Part shown: positions 26,566 through 35,604 of the stretch, piece after piece | Numbering within the stretch: position 1 is the stretch's first letter | How the letters are laid out: the number at the start of each line of letters is the position of its first letter | Source: Thalassospira profundimaris | GTDB lineage: Bacteria > Pseudomonadota > Alphaproteobacteria > Rhodospirillales > Thalassospiraceae | DNA length: 37,908 bases | Assembly (NCBI RefSeq): GCF_003326755.1 | Contig: NZ_JPWH01000035.1 | Coordinates: 1-37,908, forward strand | Reading direction: 5' to 3' | Notes under the pieces: generated by a model | What the model was told of the DNA's origin: nothing | What the model saw: only the letters and a program-made list of their open reading frames with translations | The model's database searches: none | Position numbers and translations under genes: made by a program

Positions 26566-28062
26566 ATGCAATTGTCCCGTACTCAATCATCGGATCCGCA
26601 AAAGATGACGCCGCAAAACGACGATGCACCGCATGAGGACGACATCCCGCTTTATAAGGACCGCGAAAAGGTTTATCCGAAACGTGTTTCGGGCCATTTC
26701 CGGAACCTGAAATGGTTTGCCCTCGTAACGCTTTTGGCAATCTACTGGATCGTGCCCTGGTTGCGCTGGGACCGTGGACCTTCGGCCCCGCATCAGGCCG
26801 TTCTGATCGATATGGATCTGGGACGCGCCTATTTCTTCTTCATCGAAATCTGGCCCCAGGAAGTCTATTACATTACCGGCATCCTGATCATGGCCGCTGT
26901 CGGTCTGTTTCTGGCAACATCCCTTTTCGGACGTATCTGGTGCGGCTATGCCTGCCCGCAAACCGTCTGGACCGATCTTTTCATGCTGGTCGAACGCCAC
27001 ATCCAGGGCGACCGCAACGCCCGCATGCGCCTGGACAAAGCCCCCTGGAGCCTTGAAAAGGTCTGGAAAATCGGGGCGACACATGCCTCCTGGATTGTGA
27101 TCTCGCTTCTGACCGGCGGTGCCTTTGTGCTGTATTTCAACGATGCGCCGACGGTGATTGTTGATCTTTTCACCGGTCAGGCCAGCATGGGTGTATACAC
27201 CACCGTCGCCTTCCTGACCTTTTCAACCTACCTTTTGGCAGGTTGGGCCCGTGAACAGGTTTGCACCTATATGTGCCCGTGGCCGCGCTTCCAGTCAGCC
27301 ATGCTTGATGATGAATCCATGATCGTCACCTATGAGGGGTGGCGTGGTGAGCCGCGCGGGCCGATCAAACGCAAAAATCTGGTCCGGGGCGAGGTACCCG
27401 AGGTCGGTCACTGCATTGACTGTCACGCCTGTGTGAATGTCTGCCCCACCGGTATCGATATTCGTGACGGCCTTCAGCTTGAATGTATCGGCTGTGGTCT
27501 GTGTATCGATGCCTGTAACGAAATGATGGAAAAGGTTCAATTCCCGCAAGACCTGATCCGCTTTGATTCGGTGCAGAATTCGCAACTGCGTGCGCACGGC
27601 CAGGCCACCAAGGTACGTATCATCCGCCCGCGCACCATTTTCTATACCCTCATCCTGGCCCTGGTTGGCGGCGTCATGCTGTTTGGCCTGATGAACCGCA
27701 CCACGATGGAAGTCAATGTCCTGCGGGATCGCAACCCGCTGTTTGTGCCGCTGTCTTCGGGCGATGTCCGCAATGGCTATACCCTGAAAATTCTCAACAA
27801 GCAGCAAAGCGAACAGACCTATATCCTTGATCTTTCGGGGGTAAATGCCACCGACTTCCAGATCATCGGTCAAAAACCGATGGCAAATGGCAAATTCTCG
27901 CTTGAAGTTGCACCAGACCAGGTCGGAAGCTATCGGGTTTTTGTTGCTGCCGACCCCACAAGCCTGCAAAGTGACGCCACCCCCATTGATTTCATCGTCA
28001 CCAACACCGCTTCAGGCGTTTCCGAAACCCATGACACCATCTTTGCCGGTCCGAAAAAATAA
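26566..28062 (+). CDS. ccoG: Cbb3 oxidase accessory protein CcoG (RdxA/FixG), 4Fe-4S ferredoxin-type
   Basis: 498 residues from the ATG at 26566. The frame is open to a TTG at 26500, and MTPQND at 26605 is also possible. None has a strong ribosome site. It has several membrane helices, CGYACPQTVWTDLF and CTYMCPWPRFQSAM cysteine motifs, and a cytoplasmic dicluster ferredoxin region with CIDCHACVNVCPTG and CIGCGLCIDAC. A C-terminal Ig-like periplasmic domain follows (from about 370). CcoG has been shown elsewhere to reduce Cu(II) to Cu(I) for the oxidase CuB site. It starts the ccoGHIS operon. Confidence 0.95.
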   Translation: MQLSRTQSSDPQKMTPQNDDAPHEDDIPLYKDREKVYPKRVSGHFRNLKWFALVTLLAIYWIVPWLRWDRGPSAPHQAVLIDMDLGRAYFFFIEIWPQEVYYITGILIMAAVGLFLATSLFGRIWCGYACPQTVWTDLFMLVERHIQGDRNARMRLDKAPWSLEKVWKIGATHASWIVISLLTGGAFVLYFNDAPTVIVDLFTGQASMGVYTTVAFLTFSTYLLAGWAREQVCTYMCPWPRFQSAMLDDESMIVTYEGWRGEPRGPIKRKNLVRGEVPEVGHCIDCHACVNVCPTGIDIRDGLQLECIGCGLCIDACNEMMEKVQFPQDLIRFDSVQNSQLRAHGQATKVRIIRPRTIFYTLILALVGGVMLFGLMNRTTMEVNVLRDRNPLFVPLSSGDVRNGYTLKILNKQQSEQTYILDLSGVNATDFQIIGQKPMANGKFSLEVAPDQVGSYRVFVAADPTSLQSDATPIDFIVTNTASGVSETHDTIFAGPKK

Positions 28063-28088
28063 CGGACCGGCCCTAAAGGGCCCTCGAA

Positions 28089-28610
28089 ATGACCACAACA
28101 ACCACACATGACCCGATCCAGAATCCGACAGGTCCGCGCAAATCGGACCGGCTGATTCCCTGGTATTTTGTTGGCGGTTTCGCCGTGATGCTGATTGCCA
28201 ATATCTGCCTGATCGTGTTTTCCCAAACCAGTTGGGTCGGGCTTGTCAGCGATCATGCGTTTGAGGATGGCAACAATTACAACACCGCCATTGCCGATGC
28301 CAAAGCCCAGTCTGAACTGGGCTGGCGCACCAAGATCAGTGTGGCGGGTGTCATCGACAACGAAGCCACCATCATCGTTCTGTTTCGCGACAAGACCCAA
28401 AGCCCGATTTCGGGCGCGAAAATGGAAGCGGTCCTGATGCGCAATGACCGTGACGATGTTGACGAAAAGATCATGCTAAGCGAAGTCAGCCCCGGCGAAT
28501 ATCGCACACGCGCCAGCGTGCCGGTTTACGGGAACTGGAAGCTGCGGATTGTTGCCCATGCCCAGAACCACGACTATCAGGTCGTCGAGGATGTACTGAT
28601 TACACAATGA
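28089..28610 (+). CDS. ccoH: Cbb3 oxidase assembly protein CcoH (FixH family)
   Basis: 173 residues with one membrane helix (about 24-46, IPWYFVGGFAVMLIANICLIV) and a periplasmic FixH domain. It begins 27 bases after ccoG and its end overlaps ccoI by 4 bases (ATGA). FixH/CcoH proteins are needed for stable assembly of the oxidase. The identification relies on the helix position, the length (150-175 is normal) and the gene order. Confidence 0.9.
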   Translation: MTTTTTHDPIQNPTGPRKSDRLIPWYFVGGFAVMLIANICLIVFSQTSWVGLVSDHAFEDGNNYNTAIADAKAQSELGWRTKISVAGVIDNEATIIVLFRDKTQSPISGAKMEAVLMRNDRDDVDEKIMLSEVSPGEYRTRASVPVYGNWKLRIVAHAQNHDYQVVEDVLITQ

Positions 28611-30973
28611 ATGCCCTTAACGCCTGCCGCCATTGTGGCGAGCCGGTTACGACCGGTTCGCCGGCAGGACCAGACTTTTGCTGCCACGGCTGCGAAGGTG
28701 CCTATGCCCTGATCAATGATCTGGGCCTGCAGTCCTATTATGCGCGGCGCAGTGTCGATCCCAATATTCGCGCGTTAAAACCCGAAGAAGAAGGGCTTGG
28801 CGCGTTTGACTTTACCGATCTTGTCAGCACCGACGAGAGCGGTTTTTGCCGTTTGGACATGATGATCGACGGGCTGCATTGTGCGGCGTGTGTCTGGCTG
28901 ATTGAAAGCATTTTGCAAAAACAGCCAACTGTAACCCGCGCGCGCGTCAATATGACCACCCGCCGGCTGCATCTGGAATGGCAGGGCAAGGCCGCAGACG
29001 TCACACAACTGATCAGTCCGGTTTTTCAAATGGGCTACCGGTTGATCCCCTATGACCCGGCCACCCTTGAACGGGCAACCGACCAGCGCAACCGCGAACT
29101 TTTGCGCTGCCTTGCCGTTGCAGGCTTTGCCGCGGGCAACGTCATGTTGCTCTCGGTTTCGATCTGGGCGGGTTACGTGCAGGGCATGGGCGAATTTACC
29201 CGCGATCTGTTTCACTGGCTTTCCGCCCTGATTGCCGTTCCCGCGGTCATTTATGCCGGGCGGCCGTTTTTCAAATCGGCCCTTGGGGCACTGCGGCACG
29301 GGCGCGTCAATATGGATGTGCCCATTACCCTGGCCGTCATTCTGGCACTGGGCATGAGCCTGTTTGAAACCATGCGCGGGGCCGAACATGCCTATTTCGA
29401 TTCCGCGATCACGCTTTTGTTCTTTTTGCTGATCGGGCGTTACCTTGATGGTCGGGCGCGCAGCCAGGCGCGGTCTGCGGCCGAACACATGCTGACATTG
29501 CGCGCACGCTCCGTCACCGTCATCGCCGAAGACGGCACCCGTAAATTAATGGCCCCGGAAAAAACCACTCCTGGCATGGTGGTTCTGGTGGCTGCTGGCG
29601 AACGCATCGGCATTGATGGCGATATTATCGATGGCCAATCCGACATTGATACCAGTGTGATCAGCGGCGAAAGCCTGCCCAGCGCGGTTGCTGTCGGCAG
29701 CCGTGTTTTTGCCGGAACCATGAATCTCTCCGCCCCTCTTCGCGTGCGTATTACTGCCACGGGCGATTCCACCCTGCTGGCCGAAATTGTCCGGTTAATG
29801 GAAAATGCCGAACAGGGCCGTGCCAAATATGTTGCCCTTGCCGACCGGGTGGCGCGCGCCTATGCCCCCGTGGTTCACAGCCTGGCAGCCCTTACATTTG
29901 TTGGCTGGTGGTTAATTGCCGGGGCAAACTGGCAGGATGCGTTAATGAACGCGATTGCCGTTCTGATTGTCACCTGCCCGTGCGCGCTGGCCCTTGCCGT
30001 GCCGGTGGTGCAGGTTCTGGCAACGGGACGGCTGCTAAAGGCCGGTATTCTGGTAAAATCGGCTACCGCGCTGGAACGACTGACCAAAATTGACGGCGTC
30101 ATTTTCGATAAAACCGGCACCCTGACCACGGGACGCCCCGAACTTGTTGCAACGCCCGATGCGGAAAGCCTGGCGCTGGCCGCCTCGATGGCGGCAAACA
30201 GCGCCCATCCCCTGTCAAAGGCACTGGTGCGCGCTGCGGGCAATACAGTTGTTGCAACCCGGGTGCAGGAACATCCCGGCCAGGGCCTGTCGATGACAGC
30301 GCCGACAGGGGAAATTCGCCTGGGCAGCCGTAAATTTTGCGGTGCCAGCCACGCCGTAATCCCGACAACAGAAGGGGTCGGCCCTGAAATCTGGCTGGCG
30401 GAACCGGGTAAATCGGCTGTGCGGTTCGGATTTAGGGATCTGCCCCGCCCCGATGCCGCCAGCACCATTAACAGCCTGCATCACGCCGGCTTGCCCACCC
30501 GGCTTCTATCGGGCGACCGGGCGGAAAATGTGCGCCAGCTTGCAAGCGAACTTGATATTTCGGACTGGCAGGCAGGCCTGTCGCCCGCCCAAAAGGTTGA
30601 TGCTGTTCGTCAACGCAGCCTTTTGGGGCATCACGACCTGATGGTGGGTGATGGCATTAACGATGCCCCGGCCCTTGCCGCGGCCCATGCCTCCATGTCA
30701 CCCGCCAGTGCCGCCGAAATCAGCCAGAATGCGGCTGACATCGTTTTTCAGGGCGACCGGCTGGGCGCGGTTGTAACCGCACTTGATGTAGCAAAAACGG
30801 CGGACAAACTGGTACGGCAGAACTTCACATTGTCATTTGCCTATAACATTGTCACCATCCCCCTGGCCATTGCCGGGGTGGTAACACCCCTGATCGCGGC
30901 CATCGCGATGTCAACATCCTCGCTGGTTGTGATTGCCAATGCCCTGCGTCTTAACTGGAAGAAAAAGCCATGA
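28607..30973 (+). CDS. ccoI: Copper-transporting P1B-type ATPase CcoI (FixI)
   Basis: 788 residues. The N-terminus has a Cys-rich zinc-ribbon-like part (CRHCGEP...CCHGCEGAY), a heavy-metal-associated domain with CAACVWLIES, and eight membrane helices. Seen: CPCALALAVP with C457-P-C459 in the transport site, the phosphorylated D501 in DKTGTLTTG, SAHPLSKAL as the HP motif, and GDGINDAPALAAAHA. It exports Cu(I) across the inner membrane for CuB maturation of CcoN. It is translationally coupled to ccoH and to ccoS. Confidence 0.96.
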   Translation: MNALNACRHCGEPVTTGSPAGPDFCCHGCEGAYALINDLGLQSYYARRSVDPNIRALKPEEEGLGAFDFTDLVSTDESGFCRLDMMIDGLHCAACVWLIESILQKQPTVTRARVNMTTRRLHLEWQGKAADVTQLISPVFQMGYRLIPYDPATLERATDQRNRELLRCLAVAGFAAGNVMLLSVSIWAGYVQGMGEFTRDLFHWLSALIAVPAVIYAGRPFFKSALGALRHGRVNMDVPITLAVILALGMSLFETMRGAEHAYFDSAITLLFFLLIGRYLDGRARSQARSAAEHMLTLRARSVTVIAEDGTRKLMAPEKTTPGMVVLVAAGERIGIDGDIIDGQSDIDTSVISGESLPSAVAVGSRVFAGTMNLSAPLRVRITATGDSTLLAEIVRLMENAEQGRAKYVALADRVARAYAPVVHSLAALTFVGWWLIAGANWQDALMNAIAVLIVTCPCALALAVPVVQVLATGRLLKAGILVKSATALERLTKIDGVIFDKTGTLTTGRPELVATPDAESLALAASMAANSAHPLSKALVRAAGNTVVATRVQEHPGQGLSMTAPTGEIRLGSRKFCGASHAVIPTTEGVGPEIWLAEPGKSAVRFGFRDLPRPDAASTINSLHHAGLPTRLLSGDRAENVRQLASELDISDWQAGLSPAQKVDAVRQRSLLGHHDLMVGDGINDAPALAAAHASMSPASAAEISQNAADIVFQGDRLGAVVTALDVAKTADKLVRQNFTLSFAYNIVTIPLAIAGVVTPLIAAIAMSTSSLVVIANALRLNWKKKP

Positions 30974-31149
30974 GCAATCTGCTGCTTTTAATCCCGATTG
31001 CCCTGTTTTTGGGCCTGATGGGCCTTGCTGCCTTTTTATGGGCATTGAAGTCCGGACAATTCGACGATATGGATGGAGCCGCAAACCGGATCCTGTTTGA
31101 TGATGACGAAATTGCTGCTACAAAAAAGCAAACAAATTCGGAACATTAA
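30970..31149 (+). CDS. ccoS: Cbb3 oxidase maturation protein CcoS
   Basis: 59 residues: MSNLLLLIPIALFLGLMGLA, then FLWALKSGQFDDMDGAANRI and a short acidic tail. The single membrane helix followed by W-x-x-x-S-G-Q-F-D-D-x-x-G is the CcoS signature. The ATG overlaps the ccoI stop (ATGA). CcoS is needed for insertion of cofactors into CcoN in other bacteria. The gene is too short for many gene finders. Confidence 0.95.
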   Translation: MSNLLLLIPIALFLGLMGLAAFLWALKSGQFDDMDGAANRILFDDDEIAATKKQTNSEH

Positions 31150-31157
31150 CAAACAAT

Positions 31158-31192
31158 GATTGTCTTGAAACCATACATGACAATCGTCTAAA
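31158..31192 (+). promoter_or_regulatory. Promoter and inverted repeat before fnr
   Basis: TTGAAA (31165-31170) and TCTAAA (31187-31192) form a -35/-10 pair with a 16-base spacer. GATTGTC (31158-31164) and GACAATC (31179-31185) form a perfect inverted repeat with centres 21 bases apart, two helical turns, flanking the -35. No FNR box is seen here. The placement suggests an operator for another regulator. Confidence 0.45.
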
Positions 31193-31240
31193 GTGATTCC
31201 AGTTTATGCGCGTGATGATTGTACAGTCTCGGAGATTGAG

Positions 31241-31939
31241 ATGGCGGTTCGTTCCCAGCTTTGTGAGGCCTGCGATATCCGGGATCTTACGTTCTGCTCT
31301 GCCTTGCACGGTGAAGAACATACCCGTTTGCGCCAGTTGCTGACCCATGTGCAATATGACAGTCACAGCACCATCTTCCATGAAGCCGAAGATGCGGATT
31401 ATGTGTTCAATGTCACATCCGGATCGGTAAAGTTGTACAAGCTGTTGGGCGATGGCCGCCGCCAGATTACCGGTTTTCTTTTCGCCGGTGATTTTCTGGG
31501 CCTTGCCCTCAACCAGAGCTACAGTTACACCGCCGAAGCAATTGAACCGGTCACAGCATGCCGTTTCCCGCGCCAGAAGCTGGAACGTCTGTTTGACGAA
31601 TTCCCGCGCCTGGAAAAACGCATGCTGGGCATGGCGGTGGACGAGCTGGCCGCCGCCCAGGACCAGATGCTGCTTTTGGGTCGTAAAACAGCCAAGGAAA
31701 AAGTTGCGTCCTTCCTGCTGATGCTGGCCCGCCGCCAGGAACATCGCGGGCAGGATACCGATGCCATCGAAGTCCCCATGAGCCGGTCTGACATTGCCGA
31801 CTATCTTGGCCTGACCATCGAGACGGTTTCGCGCACCTTAACCCAGCTTCGCAAGGAATCCACCATTTCGCTCAAGGATAACAAGCATATCGAAGCGATT
31901 GGCATGGATATGCTCGAAGATTTGGCGGAAGGATTATAA
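31241..31939 (+). CDS. fnr: FNR-type transcriptional regulator (oxygen-sensing)
   Basis: CRP/FNR family, 232 residues from ATG 31241 with GGAG 7 bases before it. The frame is open to a GTG at 31193, but this lies before the likely transcription start and lacks a ribosome site. [4Fe-4S] cysteines in the 232-residue numbering are C8 and C11 (LCEACDIRDLTFC), C19 and the central C107 (TACRFPRQ). These support true oxygen sensing as in FNR/FnrL. The dimerisation helix follows, then the HTH (about 180-205) with SRSDIADYLGLTIETVSRTL. The E-x-x-S-R motif predicts recognition of TTGAT half-sites, matching the boxes before ccoN and the GNAT-like gene. It stands directly after ccoS. Confidence 0.93.
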   Translation: MAVRSQLCEACDIRDLTFCSALHGEEHTRLRQLLTHVQYDSHSTIFHEAEDADYVFNVTSGSVKLYKLLGDGRRQITGFLFAGDFLGLALNQSYSYTAEAIEPVTACRFPRQKLERLFDEFPRLEKRMLGMAVDELAAAQDQMLLLGRKTAKEKVASFLLMLARRQEHRGQDTDAIEVPMSRSDIADYLGLTIETVSRTLTQLRKESTISLKDNKHIEAIGMDMLEDLAEGL

Positions 31940-31945
31940 TCCTTC
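31928..31945. repeat. Perfect 18-base palindrome across the fnr stop codon
   Basis: GAAGGATTATAATCCTTC is fully self-complementary without a loop. The fnr stop codon TAA lies at its right half (31937-31939). It is not followed by a T run, so it is not a typical terminator. It could be a protein site or chance. Confidence 0.4.
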
Positions 31946-32116
31946 AAAATCAGGCAGTTCCGTAAAGGCGGGCGCAAAACGCAAGGCTTCCTGAACCAAA
32001 GTGTATGCGCAACTGCGAAAAAATATTTCGCGCCCGCTGTCATCCTGTTGTAAACATGACTGCCCGCCCGGCAAAGATCGGGCTGCATATCCCGGTTTAA
32101 CCGGCGGAGAAACGTC

Positions 32117-32965
32117 ATGAGTACCACCACCAATAAAAAGGGTCGGGTCACGGTTCCCGCCCTGCGTGCCCGCAAGGGTGGCGAACCGATTGTCTGTCTG
32201 ACAGCCTATACCACACCAATGGCACAACGCCTTGATGCCTATTGCGATCTGTTGCTGGTCGGCGATTCTGTTGGCACGGTTGTCTATGGCATGGATACGA
32301 CCCTGGCTGTTACGGTTGATATGATGGTCAATCACGGCAAGGCCGTTATGCGCGGCAGCAAACATGCTTGCGTGGTTATTGATCTGCCCTTTGGCAGCTA
32401 TCAGGAATCAAAAGAACAGGCCTTTCGCACCGCAGCGCACATCATGGCCGAAACCGGCTGCGCTGCCGTCAAACTTGAAGGCGGAGCCGAACTGGCCGAC
32501 ACGATTGAATTCCTGACGCAACGTGGTGTACCCGTCATGGCCCATATCGGCCTGATGCCCCAGCAGGTGAATACACTGGGGGGCTTCAAATCCCAAGGCC
32601 GGGATGACGCTGCGGCCGCTCGTGTCCTTGCAGATGCCAAGGCCGTCGCCAAGGCAGGCGCCTTTTCCGTGGTGATTGAAGGCACGGTTGAAGCTGTTGC
32701 GCGTACCGTTTCCGCAGAGATCAACATTCCAACCATCGGCATCGGGGCCTCGCCCGCCTGTGACGGACAGGTTCTTGTCACCGAAGACATGCTGGGCCTG
32801 TTTTCCGATTTCACGCCCAAATTCGTCAAACGCTATGCCAATCTTGGCGATCTGGTCGAAAAGGCCGCCAGCGATTATGCCGCCGAGGTCAAAAGCCGCA
32901 GCTTCCCGGCAGATGAACATTGTTATGGCATCAAAAACCCCGGCAATTTGCGCGCGGTAAACTAA
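32117..32965 (+). CDS. panB: 3-methyl-2-oxobutanoate hydroxymethyltransferase
   Basis: First committed step of pantothenate synthesis: methylene-tetrahydrofolate plus ketoisovalerate gives ketopantoate. 282 residues with the family strings [30 protein letters not shown] (metal-binding DSVG), [24 protein letters not shown] and [35 protein letters not shown] precedes the ATG. panC follows after 19 bases, so the two form an operon. Confidence 0.96.
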   Translation: MSTTTNKKGRVTVPALRARKGGEPIVCLTAYTTPMAQRLDAYCDLLLVGDSVGTVVYGMDTTLAVTVDMMVNHGKAVMRGSKHACVVIDLPFGSYQESKEQAFRTAAHIMAETGCAAVKLEGGAELADTIEFLTQRGVPVMAHIGLMPQQVNTLGGFKSQGRDDAAAARVLADAKAVAKAGAFSVVIEGTVEAVARTVSAEINIPTIGIGASPACDGQVLVTEDMLGLFSDFTPKFVKRYANLGDLVEKAASDYAAEVKSRSFPADEHCYGIKNPGNLRAVN

Positions 32966-32984
32966 AACAGGCTCCTATCAGAAC

Positions 32985-33851
32985 ATGACTCTGACGACCG
33001 TTCACACCGTCGCCGATCTGCGCGCCCAAGTTTCCGAATGGCGCGCAGCGGGCCTGAAAATTGCGCTTGTACCGACAATGGGCGCGCTGCATGACGGCCA
33101 TATCAGCCTGACCCAACTGGCGCGGACATATGCCGACCGGGTGATTGTCAGTGTTTTTGTCAATCCGACCCAGTTTGGCCCGACCGAGGATTTTGCCGCC
33201 TATCCGCGCACCCTGCCTGCGGATCAGAAGATCCTCGCGGATGCCAGGGTGGAATTGTGCTTTGCCCCCTCGGTCGAGGAAATGTATCCGGCCGGGTTTG
33301 CCACCCGCCTGCATATCGATAATCTGACCGATATGCTGTGTGGCGCGGCGCGCCCCGGCCATTTTGACGGCATGGCGCAAATTGTGACCAAACTCCTGCT
33401 TCAGGCCCTGCCCGATATCGCCCTGTTTGGCGAAAAGGATTACCAGCAGCTCATGGTCATCAAGCGGTTTGTCACCGACCTGAATATTCCGGTCGAAATC
33501 ATTGGTGGCCCCATTCATCGCGAGGCGGATGGTTTGGCAATGTCGTCGCGCAATCGCTACCTTTCGCCTGATGAGCGCAAAACCGCAACAACACTGTCAC
33601 AGGTTCTCTCCTCCATTGCCGAACGCGCAAGCCGGGGCGATGCCATCGAACCGCTGCTTGAAAACGGACGGCAGCAAATTGCATCGGTCGGGTTTGATCC
33701 GGTTGATTATCTGGAAATCCGCGATGCCGAAAACCTGGAGCTGCTGCACGGTAAAATTGACCGTCCGGCACGCGTTTTTGTCGCCGCCCGCCTGGGCAAG
33801 GCGCGCCTGATTGACAATATGGCGATTATCCCGGCCAACACCGCACTGTAA
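32985..33851 (+). CDS. panC: Pantothenate synthetase (pantoate-beta-alanine ligase)
   Basis: Joins pantoate and beta-alanine using ATP. 288 residues. The nucleotide-binding VPTMGALHDGHISL (29-42) contains the HxGH motif. FVNPTQFGPTEDFAAYPR, CGAARPGHFDGMAQIVTKLL, FGEKDYQQL and the MSSRNRYLS loop (the KMSKS-like element) are all present. No panD or panE is nearby. Confidence 0.96.
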   Translation: MTLTTVHTVADLRAQVSEWRAAGLKIALVPTMGALHDGHISLTQLARTYADRVIVSVFVNPTQFGPTEDFAAYPRTLPADQKILADARVELCFAPSVEEMYPAGFATRLHIDNLTDMLCGAARPGHFDGMAQIVTKLLLQALPDIALFGEKDYQQLMVIKRFVTDLNIPVEIIGGPIHREADGLAMSSRNRYLSPDERKTATTLSQVLSSIAERASRGDAIEPLLENGRQQIASVGFDPVDYLEIRDAENLELLHGKIDRPARVFVAARLGKARLIDNMAIIPANTAL

Positions 33852-33967
33852 AGGGCATTGCCGGGACCTGTCGAAATGGTTGCGCGGTTGAATCAGTTCT
33901 GCGGCGAAAAACCAAACCCGTTTTGATCAAAAAACAGCCGAACCGGGCCATTTTCCTTGGTTTGCGC

Positions 33968-33996
33968 TTGACTCTTATCCCACACTGACTTAAACA
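33968..33996 (+). promoter_or_regulatory. Possible promoter of the ffh operon
   Basis: TTGACT (33968-33973) is a good -35. The -10 is weak: TAAACA at 33991-33996, 17-base spacer, or TTAAAC at 16. If used, transcription would start near 34003, just upstream of two hairpins. Tentative. Confidence 0.35.
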
Positions 33997-34009
33997 CCCC
34001 TCACCAAAG

Positions 34010-34069
34010 GTCACCCATATGGTGACTCCCCCAGTCCTCGAGTTTTCGAGCACTGGGCAAATTTTTTTT
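34010..34069 (+). terminator. Tandem hairpins with intrinsic terminator between panC and ffh
   Basis: A first hairpin is GTCACC-catat-GGTGAC (34010-34026). The second, CCCAGT-c-CTCGA / TCGAG-c-ACTGGG (34030-34057), has a GTTT loop and one C-C mismatch, and is followed by CAAA and eight T residues (34062-34069). The second fits an intrinsic terminator for panBC. It lies 44 bases before the ffh start, so it could also act as an attenuator if the promoter is upstream. Confidence 0.75.
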
Positions 34070-34112
34070 GTGCGCACTCGGTGGAAACACCAGCAAACAG
34101 ACGGGATATGGG

Positions 34113-35594
34113 ATGTTTGAAGGACTTAGCGATCGGCTTGGCGGCGTTCTCGACAAACTGCGGAAACGCGGTGCGTTAAAGGAATCTGACGTCCGCGAAG
34201 CCATGCGTGAAGTTCGCGTCGCCCTGCTTGAGGCTGACGTTGCCCTGCCTGTGGTCAAGGAATTCATCACCAACGCAACCGAACGCGCCGTCGGCCAGGA
34301 TGTGCTGCGTTCGGTGACGCCGGGCCAGATGGTCGTCAAAATCGTCCATGATGAACTTAAAAACATGCTGGGCGAAGGCGAAGACATCAATCTTGCCGCC
34401 ACCCCGCCGGTGCCGATTCTGATGGTCGGTTTGCAGGGTTCGGGTAAAACCACCAGCTCGGCCAAGATCGCCCTGCACCTGACCAAAAAACGCAATAAAA
34501 AGGTCCTGCTGGCATCGCTCGACATTTATCGCCCTGCCGCCCAGCAGCAGCTTAAAATTCTGGCCGATGCCAATGGCCTGCATGCCCTGCCAATCATCAT
34601 GGGTGAAAAGCCGGTTGCGATTGCCAAGCGCGCGATGGATATGGGCCGCAAGGAAGGCTTTGACGCCGTGATCCTTGATACCGCTGGCCGCCTGCATATC
34701 GACATGGAACTGATGAGCGAAGTCGCCCAGGTTCGTGATGCGGTCAACCCGACAGAAACCCTGCTGGTCACCGATGCGATGACCGGCCAGGATTCGGTCA
34801 ATGTTGCCAAGGAATTTGCCGACAAGGTTGGCATTACCGGTATCGTTCTGACCCGTATTGACGGTGATGCGCGCGGTGGTGCAGCACTTTCGATGCGCCA
34901 GGTGACGGGCTGCCCGATCAAAATGCTCGGTGTTGGCGAAAAGATCGACGAGATGGAGCCCTTCCATCCCGACCGTATCGCGGGCCGCATTCTGGGCATG
35001 GGCGACGTTGTCAGCCTGGTGGAGCGTGCTGCTGAAACCATCGAGCGTGAAGACGCTGAAAAGATGGCCAAGAAGCTGCAGAAAGGCCAGTTCGACCTGA
35101 ACGACCTTCTGGCCCAGCTTAAACAGCTTCAGAAAATGGGTGATCTGTCGGGCATCATGGGCATGCTGCCGGGCATGGGTGCGATGAAAAAGCAGATGGC
35201 CCAGACCAAGATCGACCCGAAACTCCTGAAACACCAGGAAGCCATTATCCAGTCCATGACCCCGAAAGAGCGCGAAAACCCCGCACTCATCAAGGCGTCG
35301 CGCAAAAAGCGCATTGCGGCGGGTTGTGGTCTGAGTGTTCAGGATGTGAACAAGCTTCTCAAACAGTACCAGACCATGTCGACCATGATCAAAAAGGTCG
35401 GAAAAATGGGCAAGAAGGGCATGTTTGGCAAAGGAATGCCCCAGATGGACCCGTCCATGCTGGAAGGCGGGGATGCTGGCGATATGCAGCTTCCCAAAGG
35501 TTTTCCCGGGGTTGGCGGCGGCATGCCGAAACTTCCGGGATTGGGCGGCGGTGGCTTGCCGCCGGGCTTTCCGGGGTTTGGTAAAAAGAAATAA
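34113..35594 (+). CDS. ffh: Signal recognition particle protein Ffh
   Basis: SRP GTPase that binds 4.5S RNA and signal sequences of nascent membrane proteins. 493 residues from ATG 34113. The upstream GTG at 34068 lies in the terminator T run and is rejected. N domain helices (1-90), the P-loop GLQGSGKTTSSAKIA (106-120), ILDTAGRLHID, TRIDGDARGGAALS and the M domain (from about 310) with QLKQLQKMG and MIKKVGKMGKKGMFG. The C-terminal 50 residues are unusually rich in Gly, Pro and Met. It starts the conserved ffh-rpsP-rimM-trmD-rplS block. Confidence 0.96.
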   Translation: MFEGLSDRLGGVLDKLRKRGALKESDVREAMREVRVALLEADVALPVVKEFITNATERAVGQDVLRSVTPGQMVVKIVHDELKNMLGEGEDINLAATPPVPILMVGLQGSGKTTSSAKIALHLTKKRNKKVLLASLDIYRPAAQQQLKILADANGLHALPIIMGEKPVAIAKRAMDMGRKEGFDAVILDTAGRLHIDMELMSEVAQVRDAVNPTETLLVTDAMTGQDSVNVAKEFADKVGITGIVLTRIDGDARGGAALSMRQVTGCPIKMLGVGEKIDEMEPFHPDRIAGRILGMGDVVSLVERAAETIEREDAEKMAKKLQKGQFDLNDLLAQLKQLQKMGDLSGIMGMLPGMGAMKKQMAQTKIDPKLLKHQEAIIQSMTPKERENPALIKASRKKRIAAGCGLSVQDVNKLLKQYQTMSTMIKKVGKMGKKGMFGKGMPQMDPSMLEGGDAGDMQLPKGFPGVGGGMPKLPGLGGGGLPPGFPGFGKKK

Positions 35595-35604
35595 CCAAGC
35601 CCCC

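Noticed and set aside
31193..31240. Upstream GTG start for fnr
   Set aside because: It overlaps the end of the predicted -10 and has no ribosome site. ATG 31241 has GGAG at good spacing.
34068..34112. Upstream GTG start for ffh
   Set aside because: It lies at the end of the terminator T run and adds residues absent from Ffh. The ATG at 34113 begins the conserved MFEGLSDRLG.
34176..35234. 352-codon open frame on the minus strand opposite ffh
   Set aside because: Shadow frame of ffh, with no recognisable motif.
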